Source of the DNA: Elephas maximus indicus
Lineage: Eukaryota > Chordata > Mammalia > Proboscidea > Elephantidae
Reading direction: 5' to 3'
Assembly: GCF_024166365.1 (NCBI RefSeq)
Contig: NC_064843.1
Location: 53,572,032-53,636,031, forward strand
DNA: 64,000 nt
Shown: positions 1 through 12,387 of the stretch, piece after piece
How positions within the stretch are numbered: the first letter of the stretch is position 1
How the letters are laid out: the number at the start of each line of letters is the position of its first letter
The notes under the pieces: model-generated
Told to the model about the DNA's origin: nothing
Seen by the model: only the letters and a program-made list of their open reading frames with translations
Database searches by the model: none
Program-made: the position numbers and the translations under genes

Positions 1-2052
1 GCTCCAGATGGGAAGAAGCCAAGAGTTGTATCTTAGATGGCCACTCTCAAGCTTTTAAGACCCCAGCTTAGCATGCAGAACATTATCTTTATGAACCAGG
101 TTATGCAAATTGATCTATTTGTCCACCAAGACTATGGTCCTTAGCATTTAAGCCCAGTAGCTCAGTGTCACGAGGTGTCTGTTTATATCTAAGAAGTTTC
201 CATAACTGTGCCCCCTTATGTTCTCTGTTACGTATATATGAATGTATTTGAAGCACATACAAATATGTATGTACAAATATCCACAACAATACCTATATAC
301 ACACACGGGTGTACTCCTATACCACTTCCCACACCTATTCAGTATACATATCTACCTATGTATGCCTTTGCAAATTATCGTTTATAACAGGATTGTACAT
401 GTTACAGTATTTACCGTAATTGCTGTTTATTCTTGGTTCCCTTTCTGTGCCTTCCTTTGCGTTGGTCACTTTGTGCTCACTTCCCCCATACTGTGTGTTA
501 TCTTCCCCTTCACCAGAATTGACATGTGTCTACCGTCTATTTAGTGATTCTCCTTCCCTTCCCCTCCCATCCTTGGTAAAAGTCAAAGAATGTTTCTTTC
601 TGTGTGTAAACCTATTCTTGAGTTTTTATAATAGTGGTCTCATACAATATTTGTCCTTTTGTGATTGGCTTATTTCATTCAGCATAATGTCCTCCAGATT
701 CATCCATGTTGTGAGATGTTTTGTGAATTCATCATTATTCTTTATTGTTGCACAGTATTTCACTGATGCATGTACCACAATTTGTTTATCCATTCATCCG
801 ATGATGACATTTAGGATGTTTCCATCTTTTTGCTAGTGTGCATAATACTGCAGTGAAAATGGGCGTGCATATGTCTATTCATGTCACAGCTCTTATCTCT
901 CTGGGATATATACCTACAAGTGTTGTGATTGCTGGATCATATGGTATTTCTATGTCTAGCTTTTTAAGGATGTGCCATACTTTTTTCCATAGTGGTTGTA
1001 CTATTTTACATCTCCACCAGCAGCATATAATAGTTCTAATCTCCGCACATCTGTGCCAGCATTTTTTTCTGTTTTTTTGATCAGTGCCATTATTGCTGGA
1101 CTGAGATGGTATTTCACTGCAGTTGCTAATGATCGTGAGCATCTCTTCCTGTGTTTGCTAGCTGCCCGAATGTCTTCTTTGATGAAATTTCTGTTCATAT
1201 TCATTGCTCATATTTGTTTGCATTGTTTATCTTTTTGTCGTTGAAGTGTTGAAGTTTTCTATGTATTTTAGAGATTAGATCCTTCTTGGATATGTCGCTG
1301 CCAAAATTTTTTCCCAGTCTGTAGGTTCAATTTTACTCTTTTGGTGACGTCTTCGATGAGCATAAGTATTTAATTTTTAGAAGTCCCCAGTTATCTAGTT
1401 TATCTTCTGTTGTTTATTCATTCTTTGTTACGTTTGACAGCCTACTTATGCCGTAAATTAGAGCCCCTAGCTTTGTCCTACATTTTCTTCCATGAACTTT
1501 AAGTTTTAGGATTAACATATAGGTCTTCAATCTATTTTGAGTCAGTATTTGTGTATGTTGTGACGTATGGATCCAGTTTCATTTTTCTGCAAATGGACAT
1601 CCAGTTTTGCCACACTATTTATTAAAGAGACTATCTCTTCCCCATTTAATGGACTCTGATCCTTTGTCTAAGATCAGCTGTCCATAGCTAGATGGATTTA
1701 TTTCTGGATTCTTAATTCTGTTCCATTGGTCTATGTGTCTGTCGTTGTACCAGTACCAGCCTATTTTGACTGTGGCTGTATAGTACTTTCTGAGATAGAG
1801 AAGTGTGAAGCCTCCTACTTTCTTCTGCTTCTTCAATAATGCTTTAGCTATCCAGGGCCCCTTTCCTTCCCATATAGAGTTGAGGATTAGTTTTTCCATT
1901 TTTTTTTTTTAAAAGAATGTTGTTAGAATTTGGATCAGGAATGCGTTATATCTATAGATCACTTTACACAGTATTAATATTTTTATAATGCTAAGCCTTC
2001 CTATTCATGAGCACGGTACAGTTTTCCACTGTTGTGTGTCCTTTTTGATTTC
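1..2052 (-). mobile_element. L1 LINE, 3' UTR and ORF2 C-terminal part (antisense)
   Basis: The minus strand reads as an L1 retrotransposon running right to left. The first 800 bases resemble the 3' untranslated region of afrotherian L1. About 880-1900 encodes the C-terminal part of ORF2; the peptide at 1615-1899 has the L1 block NRIKNPEINPSSYGQLI followed by WGRDSLFNK. Frames are broken by stops and shifts, so it is dead. The L1 continues at 4456 after an RTE insertion; the direct repeat TTTTGATTTC (2043-2052 and 4456-4465) is the target-site duplication. The left end lies outside the window. Confidence 0.9.
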
Positions 2053-4455
2053 CCAGACATGAAATTGAGCAAACATGCAATCAAGATACGTTGACAATTA
2101 CTGGTGATTGGAATGCGAAAGTTGGAAACAAAGAAGAAGGATCTGTAGTAGGAAAATATGGCCTTGATGATAGAATTGATGCTGGAGATCCCACGATTGA
2201 ATTTTGCAAGACCAATGACTTTTTCATTGCAAATATCTTTTTTAAACAACATAAGCAGTAAGTATACACGTGGACCTCACCAGATGGAATACACTGGAGT
2301 CAAATTGACCACATCTGTGGAAAGAGACAATGGAAAAGCTCAATATCATCAATCAGAACAAGGCCAAGGGCTGACTGTGGAACAGAACATCAATTGCTCA
2401 TATGCAAGTTTAAGTTGAAGCTGAAGAAAATTAAAACAAACCCCAAGAACCAAAATACCACCTTGACTATATCCAACCTGAATTTGGAGAAGACCATCTC
2501 AAGAATAGATCGGACGCATTGAACATTAATGACTGAAAACCAGATGAGTTGTGGGATGACATCAAGGACATCATACATGAAGAAAGCAAGGAGTCATTAA
2601 AAAGATAGAAAAGAAAGAAAAGGCCAAAATGGATGTCTTGAATGTAGAGTAGCTAAAGCAAATGGAAGACAGAAGAAAGTGAAAAAACTGAAGAGAAGAC
2701 TTGAAAGTGTACCTCGAGAAGACAAAGTAAAGTATGATAATGAGATATGCAAAGACCTAGAGTTAGAAAAACAAAAGAGAAGAACACGCTCAGCATTTTT
2801 CAAGCTGAAAGAACTGAAGAAAAATGCAAGCCTTGAGTTGTAATACTGAAAGATTCTATAGGCAAAATATTGAACAACACAGGAAATATCAAAAGAAGAT
2901 GGAAGGAATATACAGGCAAAAAGAATTAGTGGATGTTCAACCATCTCAGGAGGTAGTATATAATCAAAAACCGAAGTTCAAGGAAGAAGTTCAAGCTGCA
3001 CTGAAGGCACTGGTGAATTGATAGAATACCAACTGAGATGTTTCAACAAACGGATACAGAGCTGGAGGTGCTCATTTGGCTATGGCAAGAAATTTGGAAG
3101 ACAGCTACCTGGGCAACTGACTGGAAGAAAACCATATTTGTGCCCATTTCAAAAACAAGTAATCCAACAGAAAGCAGAAATTGTGGAACAATGTCATTAA
3201 TATCACATGCAAGTAACATTTTGCTGAAGATAATTAAAAAATGGTTGCAGCAGTACATTGACAGAGAGCTGCCAGAAATTCAAGCTGGATTGAGAAGATG
3301 ATGTGGAATGAGGGATTTCATTGCTGATGTCAGATGGATCTTGGATGAAAGCAGAGAATACCAGAAAGATTTTTATGTGTGTTTTATTGGCTATGCAAAT
3401 GCATCCAACTGTATGGATCACAAATTATGTGTTAACATTGTGAAGAATTGTAATTCCAGAACACTTAATTGTGCTCATGCAGAACCTGTACGTAGACCAA
3501 GAAGTGGCTGTTCAAGCAGAACAAGGGGATACTGCATGGTTTAAAATCAGGAAAGGTGTGCATCAACGTTGTATCCTTTCACCATACTTATTCAATCTGT
3601 ATGCCGAGCAGAAAATCCAAGCAGCTGGACTATATGAAGAAGAACGTGGCATCAGGATGGTTGGAAGACTCATTAACAATCTGCAATGTGCAGATGACAA
3701 CCTTACTTGCTGAAAGTGAAGAGGACTTGAAGCACTTACTGATGAAGATCAAAGACTACAGCCTTCAGTATAGATTGCGCCTCAACATAAAGAAAACAAA
3801 AATCCTTGCAACTGGAGCAATAAGCAACATCATGATAAATGAAGAAAATACTGAAGTTGGGAAGGATTTCATTTTACTTGGATCCATAATCAGTGCCCAT
3901 GGAAGAAGCAGTCAAGAAATAAATGACATATTGCATTGGCAAATCTTCTGCAAAAGACCTCTTTAAAGTGTTGAAAAGCAAAGGTGCCACTTTGAGGACT
4001 GAGGTGTGGTTGGCCGAAACCATGATATTTTCAATTGCCTCATATGCATTTGAAAGCTGGACAATGAATAAGGAGGACAGAGGAAGAATTGATGGCTTTG
4101 GATTATGGTATTAGGGAAGAATGCTGAATATATCATGGGCTGCCAGAAGAACAAACAAGTCTGTCTTGGAAGAAGTACAGTCAGGGTGCTCCTTCGAAGG
4201 GAGGATGGTGAGACTTCACCTCCTGTACTTTGGACATGCTATCTTTAGAGACTAGTCTCTGCAGAAGAACATCATGCTTGGTAAGGTAGAGGGTCAGTGA
4301 AAAAGAGGAAGTCCCTTGACGAGATAGATTAACACAATGGCTGCAACGGTGGGCTCAAACATAGCAGCCATCATGAGGATGGGCAGCATCCGGCAGTGTG
4401 CATAGGATTGCTATGGGTCAAAATCGACTCGATGACACCTAGCAACAGTAATAAC
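2053..4455 (+). mobile_element. RTE (BovB-type) LINE, 5'-truncated, inserted in L1
   Basis: This is a 2.4-kb RTE copy on the plus strand. It begins inside the endonuclease domain (the peptide near 2100-2420 is similar to the endonuclease C-terminus of the copy at 33630-35330), passes a linker and the reverse transcriptase (about 2990-4080), and ends in the typical tail near ATCGACTCGATGACACCTAG. The catalytic YADD box near 3690 reads CADD, and many stops and frameshifts are present, so it cannot encode a working protein. A 10-bp target-site duplication (2043-2052, 4456-4465) fixes the ends and shows that it entered after the L1 was in place. Confidence 0.92.
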
Positions 4456-5860
4456 TTTTGATTTCTTGCAGTAATGTTTTGTATTTTTGCCATGTAAATC
4501 TTTTACATCCCTAGTTAAATTTATTCCTAAGTATTTTATTCTTTGGGGGGCTTTTGTAAGTGATATTGTTTTCCTCATTTTCTTTTCACTGTTCTCTTTG
4601 TTAAAGCAGAATTATCCAACTGATTTTCATACGTTGATCTTGTATCGTGGCACTTTGCTGAGCCCTTCTGTTAGTTCCAGTAACTTTCTTATGGACCCTC
4701 TGGGATATTCTATGTATAGGATCACATCATCTGTCAATAGGGACAGTTTTATTTCTTCCTTGAGAATTCATATGCTCTTTATTTCCCCTTCTTGCTATAT
4801 TGCTCTGGCTAGGACTTCCAGCAAAATACTGAACAAGAGTCGTGATAAAAGACATCCTTCTGTGGTTCCCTTTCTCAAAGGGAATGCTTTGTCTCTCTCC
4901 ATTGAGAATAATGTTGCCTGTTTGTTTTGTAAATATGCCCTTAATCATGCTGACGAATTTTTCCTTCTACTACGATTTTGTTGAGTTTTTATCAGGAAAG
5001 GGTGTTGGACTTTATCAAATGCCTTTTCTGCATTGATTGAGATGATACTGTGATTCTTTTCCTTAGTACATTGATTGATTTTCTAATGCTGAGCCATCGT
5101 TGCATCCCTGGTATGGATTCCACGTGGTTATGATGTATTATTTTTTATATGCTGTTGAATTCTGTTGTCTAGAATTTTGTAGAGAATTTTTGCATCTATA
5201 TTCATGAGGGATATTGGCCTGTAATTTTTCTTTTTTTGTTTTGGTTTCCCTGGCTTTGGTATCAGGGTTATACTGGCTTCATAGAATGAATTAGGGACTA
5301 TTCCTTCCTTTGCTATATTCTTGGATAGTTTGAGCAGAACTGGTGTGAACTCTTCCCTGAATGTTTGGTAAAAGTCTCCAGTGAAGCCATCTGGGCTGGA
5401 GCTTTTTTGTTGTTGAAGTGTTTTTATGAACTCCTCAATTTCTTCTTTTGTTATGGGTCTTTTCAAATTTTCTGGTTCAGTTTGTGTTACTTTAGGTGGG
5501 TAGTGTGTTTCTAGAAATTTCTCCATTTCTCCTAGGTTTTCAAATGTTTAGAGTACAATTTTTCATAATATTCTGTTATGATTTTTTTTTAATCTCAGTT
5601 GGTTCTGTTGTAATGTCACTCATCTCATTTCTTATTTTAGTTATTTGCAACTTCTTACACTTTTCCTTTGTTAATTTGCCAGTGGTTTTTCAATCTTATC
5701 AATCCTCTCAAAGAATCAATTTCTAGTTTTGTTAATTCTGTTGTTTTTCTGTTTCATTTATTTCTGCTCTATTCTTTATTTTTCCTCTTTTTGTGGTGAC
5801 TGTAGGCTTTTTTTTTTTTTTTTTTGCTGCTCTTTTTCTATCTGTTTGAGTTATAGGGGT
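4456..5860 (-). mobile_element. L1 LINE, ORF2 reverse transcriptase part (antisense)
   Basis: This continues the L1 interrupted at 2052. The minus-strand peptide at 5128-5526 covers the start of the ORF2 reverse transcriptase, with the L1 block [13 protein letters not shown], then LIPKPGKP and [20 protein letters not shown] run of about 18 T at 5811-5826 lies inside the L1. The right break is another RTE insertion; I found no clean target-site duplication for it. Confidence 0.9.
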
Positions 5861-6599
5861 TGTTGCTGTTAGGTGCCGTCGAGTTGGTTCCGATTCATAG
5901 CGACCCTATGCACAACAGAACGAAACATTGCCGGGTCCTGAGCCATCCTTAAAATCGTTGTTATGTTTGAACTCATTGTTGCAGCCGCTTTGTCAATCCA
6001 CCTCGTTCAGGGTCTTCCTCTTTTCCACTGACGCTGTACTCTGACAAGCGTGACGTCCTTCTCCAGGGACTGATACTTCCTGAAAACATGTCCAAAGTAT
6101 GTAAGAGGCAGTCTCTCCATCCTTGCCTCTAAGGAGCATTCTGGCTGTACTTCTAAGACAGATTTGTTCGTTCTTTTGGCAGTCCATGGTATATTCAATA
6201 TTCTTCGCCAATACCACAATTCAAAGGCATCAATTCTTTGGTCTTCCTTATTCATTGTCCAGCTTTTACATGCATATGATGTGATTGAAAATACCATGGC
6301 TTGGGTCAGGTGTACCTTAGTCTTCAGGGTGACATCTTTGCTCTTCAACACTTTGAAGAGGTCCTTTGCAGCAGATTTACCCAGTGCAATGCGTCTTTTG
6401 ATTTCTTGACTGCTGCTTCCATGGCTGTTGATTGTGGATCCAAGTAAAACGAAATCCTTGACAACTTCAGTCTTTTCTCCATTGATCATGATGTTGCTCA
6501 TTGGTCCAGTTGTGAGGATCTTTGTTTTCTTTATGTTGAGGTATAACCCATACTGAAAGCTGTGGTCTTTGATCTTCATTAGTAAGTCGTTCAAGTTCT
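5861..6599 (-). mobile_element. RTE LINE 3' part, inserted in L1 (antisense)
   Basis: On the minus strand this is the last 0.74 kb of an RTE, from the end of the reverse transcriptase to the 3' tail; the tail (TTGTTGCTGTTAGGTGCCG on the plus strand) is at the left edge. The minus-strand frame at 6007-6594 is open for 195 codons and contains LNIKKTKILTTGPMSNIMI and DFVLLGSTINSHGSSSQEI, typical of the RTE C-terminal half. It is well preserved compared with the other copies, which suggests a fairly recent insertion. It splits the antisense L1. Confidence 0.9.
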
Positions 6600-8145
6600 C
6601 TTCTCTCTAAGCTACTGATTTTTGCCCTTTCTTCTTTTTTGATATGTATATTTATTCTTATAAATTTTCCTCTGAGCACTGCTTTTGCTGTGTCCCCAAG
6701 TTTTGGTATGTTTTGTTTTCATTCTCATTTGATTCTAGGAATTCTTTTTAATTTTTTATTTCTTGTATTACCCAGTGGTTTTTATGTAAGGTGTTATTCA
6801 GTTTTCATGTTTTTCCTTTATTAATTTCTAGTCTTATAGCACTGTGATCAGAGAATATGTTTTGTATTATTTTGATTTTTTGGAATTTATTGAGCCTTGC
6901 TTTGTGGACTATAATATGGTTTAATCTGGAGAATGATCCATGTGCATTGAAGAAGAGTGTGTCCTGTGCTGCTGCTGGGTGGAGTTTTCTGTATATGTCA
7001 ATGAGATCAAGTTGGTTGATTGTGTTATTTAGATCTTCTGTATCTTCATTGAGTTTCTTTCTAGTTGTTCTGTCCTTCATCGAAAGTGGTGTGGTAAAGT
7101 CTCCTACAATTATTGTGGAACTATTTCTTTTTTCAATATTGTTAGTTTATTTTATGTATTTTGGAACTCTGCTATTGGGTGCATAAATATTTATTATGGT
7201 TATGTCCTCCTGGTGGATTGACACTTTAATCATTATGTAATTCCCCTGTTTGTCTCTGATGATGGATTTTGACTTAAAGTCTATTTTATCAGAGATTAGT
7301 ATTGCCCCTCCTGCTTTTTCTTGGTTACTGTTTGCTTGATATAGTTTTTCCATCCTTTGGTTTTTAACCTATTTATGTCTTTGTGTTTAAGGTGTGTCTC
7401 TTTTAAGCAGCATATTGATGGGTCTTATTTTTTTATCCATTCTGATACTCTTTGTCTCTTGACCGGTGCATTTAAACCAGTTACATTCAGTGTGATTATC
7501 GATAGCTATGAACTTACTGTTGCCATTTAGTTATTTTATTTTTTTGTGGTGTTGATGGTTTCTTTGTTCTGCTTAAATTTCTGTGCTGAGTTCTTTTTGT
7601 TTGTGGATTTTCTTTTTGTTTCCTTCATTGTTGATTCTGTGTTTAGTGAGTATGAGTTTCTTCTTTTTTATCTTGGTAAGTAGTTTTATTAGTTTTCTTT
7701 GTTGTTACTCTGAAATTTACCTTTATCTTCCTAAGTTTAAAACAGTCTGGTATTTATTGATATCATCTTGATTTCTTCTCCATATGGAAGTTCTGTAACT
7801 GTACCATTTGTTGCCCCTTTTGTTTAGAAGTTGTCATCATTTACAAATTGACATTTCTGTTTCCCTGTTTTCAGTTTTGTAGTTTTATTTTACTTTTGAG
7901 ATTTTTAAAAATCTGGATTGGTATTTGAGTGATACTGTTGTGTGTCTTAATCTCCGGTTGTTGTCTGACATTGTTGGTTCTTTGTCTGAAGGACTCCCTT
8001 CAATATTTTCTTGTAAGCTTGGTCTGGTTTTTCACAAGTTCCCTTAATATCTGTTTATCTGGGAATGTCCTAGGTTCACCTTTGTATTTGAGAGAAGATT
8101 TTGCTGGATATAAGATTCTTGGTTGGCAATTCTTTTTTTTTTTTT
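6600..8145 (-). mobile_element. L1 LINE, ORF2 endonuclease and upstream part (antisense)
   Basis: Third segment of the same L1. The peptides at 6805-7080 and 7147-7353 (minus strand) are the endonuclease domain of ORF2; visible blocks are ISDKIDFKSK, IINIYAPNS, NQLDLIDIYR and IFSDHSAIRLEIN. Sequence to about 8145 resembles the region upstream of ORF2 in older mammalian L1s. The three segments total roughly 5 kb of L1, truncated at its 5' end. Several frameshifts are present. Confidence 0.87.
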
Positions 8146-8880
8146 CAGGGTTTTATATATGTCATCTGCAATGGGTATGTTCTTGGATTCTTTCCAGAAA
8201 AGGCAAGAAGGCTGATATGGATGGTATGGAGTGAACAAGGTGAGCAGTGGTAGCAAAGACATCAGTAGTGGCCTAGGTACCAGAGCATGAAGGGACAAGG
8301 CCCACAATGTATAATGGCTCCAAATCAATAGGCAGGTGGTTAAGGTAGTAGCAATTCTGTTCCATGCTGTCATTCAGGGACCCAGGAAGATAGAGGCTGT
8401 GCCAGTTTCAAAATTGGATTCCAAGGTCTTCCTGAGCATCAATATCTATCAAACAGAAGGAGAAAGTACATGGAGAATCATGTGCAGAAAAGGGTTTTGT
8501 TTTGTTTGATTTACTTTGTTTTCTTTAGTCGGACAGGCCTAGCAGTAGGACTCATTGTTTTAGCTATATTCCATTGGCTGGAACTCAGTCACTTGGGGGC
8601 GGCTAGGAAACATTATCTATCAGGTACCAGGAAAAGTGGAGAACATGAACTTTGATAAACCACCAGCATTATCTGCTCAATGGGATTATCACATATTACT
8701 GCCATAAAGAAAAACTGAGTTTTCAGTTAAAAAATAGCTAGCAAAACAACTTGGGCAAGTGCATTTGATTGTCTGGTGCTTCTATCTTCTCTTCCTTCAG
8801 AGGCAGTGTTTCCTGATTCTGGATTCCTCTCTTAGCTAGTGAGAGTGAGCAGAGCAAGTGTTAGGAAGCCTAGGCAGCCA
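8146..8880. other. No gene seen; possible decayed repeat
   Basis: No splice-bounded exon or intact ORF was recognised on either strand. The first 300 bases may be a decayed repeat but I cannot name a family. Confidence 0.4.
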
Positions 8881-8884
8881 GAGA

Positions 8885-9480
8885 AGCTTTCTCTGACTCA
8901 ACAGCATAAAACGATTGTACAATTCAGCAACAAATACTTATTGAATGTCTTCTCTAGAGCAGTCCCTATTCCAAGATACAGTAGTGAATAAATAGTCTCA
9001 GCCTTCATGAAGCTGATGTTCTGGAAGGTAGAGATAACAGTCAACTGGTAAAATGAGGTTTAAACAAATTATAAGGAGGTAGAAATGATAAACGTTTATG
9101 TTATTTGATATCAGATGGTTAGGGATGAGTTCTCTGATAACATCTGAGTTGGCCTCTGCATGAAGGGAGGGACAGCCATAAGGATACCTCAGGAAAAAGA
9201 GTTCTGGCAGAGGGAACAATAAGTATAAAGGCCCAAAAGCAAGAGCACGCCACGGTGCAAGGAAGAGGGTGCCGCTAGAGCAGAATGAGTGAGGGGGAGA
9301 GTGGTAAACAGGGAGGCGTAGAGGCAGCGTGAAGGCCAAGGTCAGGTATGTGAATCGTGTTCTGTACGAAAGGGACACCCTTGAAGGGCTCTGAGCAGGG
9401 GAGTGATATCAACTGACTTATATTTCAAAAGGGCCACTCTGGCTGCTGTGTGGAGAAGATTACATGTTGGAGCAAGAGTG
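8885..9480 (+). repeat. Ancient mammalian dispersed repeat (family not named)
   Basis: The stretch contains phrases characteristic of an old mammal-wide repeat: an 'agagggaacaataagtataaaggccc' type block near 9207, a 'gaatgagtgagggggagagtggtaaacagg' type block near 9282, and GGCCACTCTGGCTGCTGTGT at 9432. Related copies occur at 16061-16580, 31850-32460, 47390-47720 and 48160-48560. I cannot assign the family name with certainty; an L2-related or other ancient element is likely. Confidence 0.5.
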
Positions 9481-9699
9481 GGAAAAAAAAGGCCAATTGA
9501 AATAAACCAGTGAAAGCTGATGGTGGCAGTGAACTAAGGAGATGTCATAGGTGGAAGCGGTGAGAGTGGTTGGTTTCTGGATGTACTTCAGAGGTAACGC
9601 TGACAGGATTTTCAGTTGAAGGACTTACAATGTGTGTATTAGATTTCAAAAGGCAAACTCAATGCTTTGGAAGTGTGTTTTTAAACTTACAAGACCCAT

Positions 9700-10250
9700 T
9701 CCTAGACTAGTAATATCTCTTAATCAGAGACAGACACTATACTTCAATCATTTCTTACCTGGCCTTCCTGCCACTTCACTTCCCTGTGTCCTGAAGACTC
9801 ATACCGGATGAAATTTTCTCAAGCATCCCTTTGAACATAGCCTGTTCTGCTCAGAAGCCCTCAGTCCTCAGAGTCCTCAGTGCCAACAGGATAAAATCAA
9901 ACTCCTTACACAGGATTTAAGATTCTTCACAGTCTGGCCTAAATATGTCGTGGTGACCTTTCTTCTTCCAACTCCTGCACCGACATGTACATCTGCAACA
10001 GCCAAACTCTCCTGTTCGTGGTCACCAAATATAATAGGTTCTTTCCTACTTTCTTGCCCTTGCTTATGCAGATTTCATTATCTCCTCTTTTCTATTATCC
10101 CAAATATTACTTCTGTTCCTATGCTCAACTCAAGCTCCTTCTCTCCAAGGCCCTTCCACGCCACTATGACCCTCAATGATCTTCCTTGTCTCTGAATTTG
10201 TGGTCTCTTTTCTTTTTGGTCAGCGGTGGCTCACTGCTCTAGATTCTCTC
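9700..10250 (-). repeat. Ancient mammalian dispersed repeat, opposite orientation
   Basis: The series 'aggataaaatcaaactccttac', 'ttcacagtctggcct' and 'tttctattatcccaaatatta' matches the complementary orientation of the old repeat seen at 8885-9480. The ORF at 9950-10195 is a chance reading of this repeat. Confidence 0.45.
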
Positions 10251-10925
10251 TCTAGAGCTGAAATTTTACATCATATATTTCGTGTGTCTACTCAATTAAT
10301 TATAAACTCTTTGTAAATTTTTTTTAGTGTATTTCTCATTTATACTAAGTGCCTTGAGAAGAGGTGAGCTTAATGGATGTGTGAATGTCTTTAGGGGAAA
10401 ACCGTTATTCCCTTAATGCACAGGAAATATAGAAGCAACCTCTTACAAAAGAAACTAAGTGATCAGTGGCCTTTGAGGAAGGACGGTTTAGATTTATCTC
10501 TTTGTACGTTTAATCCTAATTTATTTGTGGCTGAATCATGCATTTCATGTCTAGAGATGTTTCCAAGGTAGGACCCAGTTCCCCGTACTTTGTCTGAAGA
10601 TAAAAATAAACAAACAAAACAGTACTGGAATGCAAAAAAAAAAAAATTTTTTTTTTTTTTAAATTTTTTAATAACTTCTGTTTAAAAGAGTAAGTCAGTC
10701 TGCTACAGAAGAAATTTGACTTCAGGTTTTGGGTAATGTTTTGTTTGGATGATAATTAGCTAGTTTTATTCTGGAAACTACACCAAGTTTTACTTTAAAA
10801 AAAATAACTGATTGCTTGTTAACACATGAACAGATAACTTACTCATAATCATCCATGTTAATTGCTCTTATTCCAAAACGAATGTATTATAGAATTTTAA
10901 AATTTTGTTTACATTCCATTTACAG
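10251..10925. other. Non-coding, with an A13/T14 inverted homopolymer junction
   Basis: No gene was recognised. At 10634-10660 a run of 13 A is followed directly by 14 T, a potential perfect hairpin; it may be two abutting retroposon tails of opposite orientation. Confidence 0.5.
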
Positions 10926-11300
10926 CGTTTTCTGTTTGCCACTTACTAGGCGTGTATAAGTGTGGGCAAATTAGCCTTTCTCTGACTCAGTTTCAAACAC
11001 CACCAAAAAAACCCCATTGCTATGGAGTCAATTCTGACTCATAGCGATCCTACAGGACAGAGTAGAACTGCCCCATAGTGTTTCCAAGGAGCAGCTGGTG
11101 GATTTAGACTACCGACCTTTTGGTTAGCAGCCAAACTCTTAACCACTGTCACCAGGGCTCCTCTGACTCAGTTTACTCCTCTGTAAAATGGGAATAATAA
11201 TATTGCCTCTCTCATTAGGTTGTTGTGAGGGTCAAATAAGTTAATATATTTGAAGGAGCTTGAATATAGTAAAGATTCAATAAATATTAGTGATTAATAT
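10926..11300 (+). repeat. MIR SINE, split by an AfroSINE
   Basis: Left part: GCCACTTACTAGGCGTGTAT and 'gggcaaattagcctttctctgactcagttt'. Right part: CTCTGTAAAATGGGAATAAT, 'attaggttgttgtgagggtcaaataag' and 'aaagattcaataaatatt'. Together these are the core and tail of a MIR element in plus orientation, interrupted at the 'tcagttt' block by the AfroSINE at 10994-11160. Confidence 0.88.
10994..11160 (-). mobile_element. AfroSINE with 14-bp target-site duplication
   Basis: Antisense AfroSINE: A-rich tail at the left, then the conserved body ending at the right with the tRNA-like head complement ('cttaaccactgtcaccagggctc'). The perfect 14-bp direct repeat CTCTGACTCAGTTT (10980-10993 and 11161-11174) is its target-site duplication and belongs to the MIR it interrupted. 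Confidence 0.95.
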
Positions 11301-11603
11301 TAATATGTACAATTGACTACATGTTTATCTGTGCAGATAAATGTTTCTGTCTTTCTGTTTCAGATTCTAAACTACTAAGACCCAGGTACTCTGGCTAATT
11401 AACCTGCTCTGTTTTTCAGAAAACTAAGGCATCCTGAGCCTGGGAAATTAGTAAACATTACTGTACTTGGTTTTTTGAAATACAGTTTTTTATCTCCTAA
11501 ACAGAATATTTAACCTTTTTACTAGTAGAACATATTTATATTTACGGACTAATTTCAATCAAAGACACTGAGCAGTAATTTTAGCATATCCTGAGCCCCT
11601 ATT
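11300..11603. other. AT-rich non-coding stretch
   Basis: No ORF, exon or recognisable repeat. The last ten bases (AGCCCCTATT, 11594-11603) are the left target-site copy of the next SINE. Confidence 0.4.
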
Positions 11604-11823
11604 AAGGAGTTCTAGTGGTGCAGTGGTTAAATGCTCGGCTGTTAACTGAAAGGTCAGGGGTTCGAACCCACCAGGCACTCTGTGGGGAGAAAGATGTGTG
11701 GCGGTGTGCTTCCCTAAAGATTGCATTCTTGGAAATCCTATGGGGCAGTTATACGCTGTTCTGCATGGTTGTTACAAGTCCTGGTTGACTCAACAGCAAC
11801 AAGTTTGGTTAGTTTTTGGTTTA
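11604..11823 (+). mobile_element. AfroSINE, long form
   Basis: tRNA-like head with B-box-like GGTTCGAACCC at 11659-11669, then an extra middle module ('gtggggagaaagatgtgtggcggtgtgcttccctaaagattgc') found only in long copies, then the common body and tail. Flanked by AGCCCCTATT (11594-11603) and AGCCCCTACT (11824-11833), a one-mismatch duplication. Confidence 0.92.
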
Positions 11824-11833
11824 AGCCCCTACT

Positions 11834-12221
11834 GCGGCCTGTGATACGTTCAATGCTGAATGAATACATCGAGTTAGCCCTTAAATCCCATGCTTATTCT
11901 TTAATAGAATTTTAATTAAAACAGTGTGACTAATATTAATAGGACTTTAATCACCTCCTTGACTCATTTTTGAGAGGCCAAAGATGTGAAATAATCAAGT
12001 AATGAATCAAACCTTGTTCTTTAAGGTACATGAAAAGCACTGATTGATTCATTCTATGCATTTATGGTGGGCATTCACTAGGAATTCAAAATTAAAAAAC
12101 AAAACAAATAAACAAACCTAAATTCTGAAATACATCTGTTTCAAAGGGTTTTGGAAAAGGGAAGGTGGTCCTTAGTGAAGTACCACTGAATCTAAGACAA
12201 ATAAGAACGTAGGTGAGAATC
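11834..12221. other. Non-coding, nothing recognised
   Basis: AT-rich unique-looking sequence with no supported exon or repeat; a short A-rich patch lies near 12091-12118. Confidence 0.4.
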
Positions 12222-12387
12222 CAAACCCAAACCAAACCCATTGCCATCAAGTCGATTCCGACTCATAGTGACCCTATAGGACAGAGAAGAACTGCCCCGT
12301 AGAGTTTCCAAGGAGCGTCTGGCGGGTTCAAACTGCCAACCTTTTGCTTAACAGCTGTAGCACTTAACCACTATGCCACCAGTGTTT
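12222..12387 (-). mobile_element. AfroSINE (antisense)
   Basis: Starts at the left with the (CCAAAC) tail, followed by CATCAAGTCGATTCCGACTC and the common body, and ends in the head complement 'cacttaaccactatgccaccag'. Full length. Confidence 0.93.

Noticed and set aside
6007-6594. 195-codon minus-strand ORF as a host gene
   Set aside because: The peptide is the C-terminal part of the RTE reverse transcriptase and has near copies at 45513-45899 and 54214-54618.
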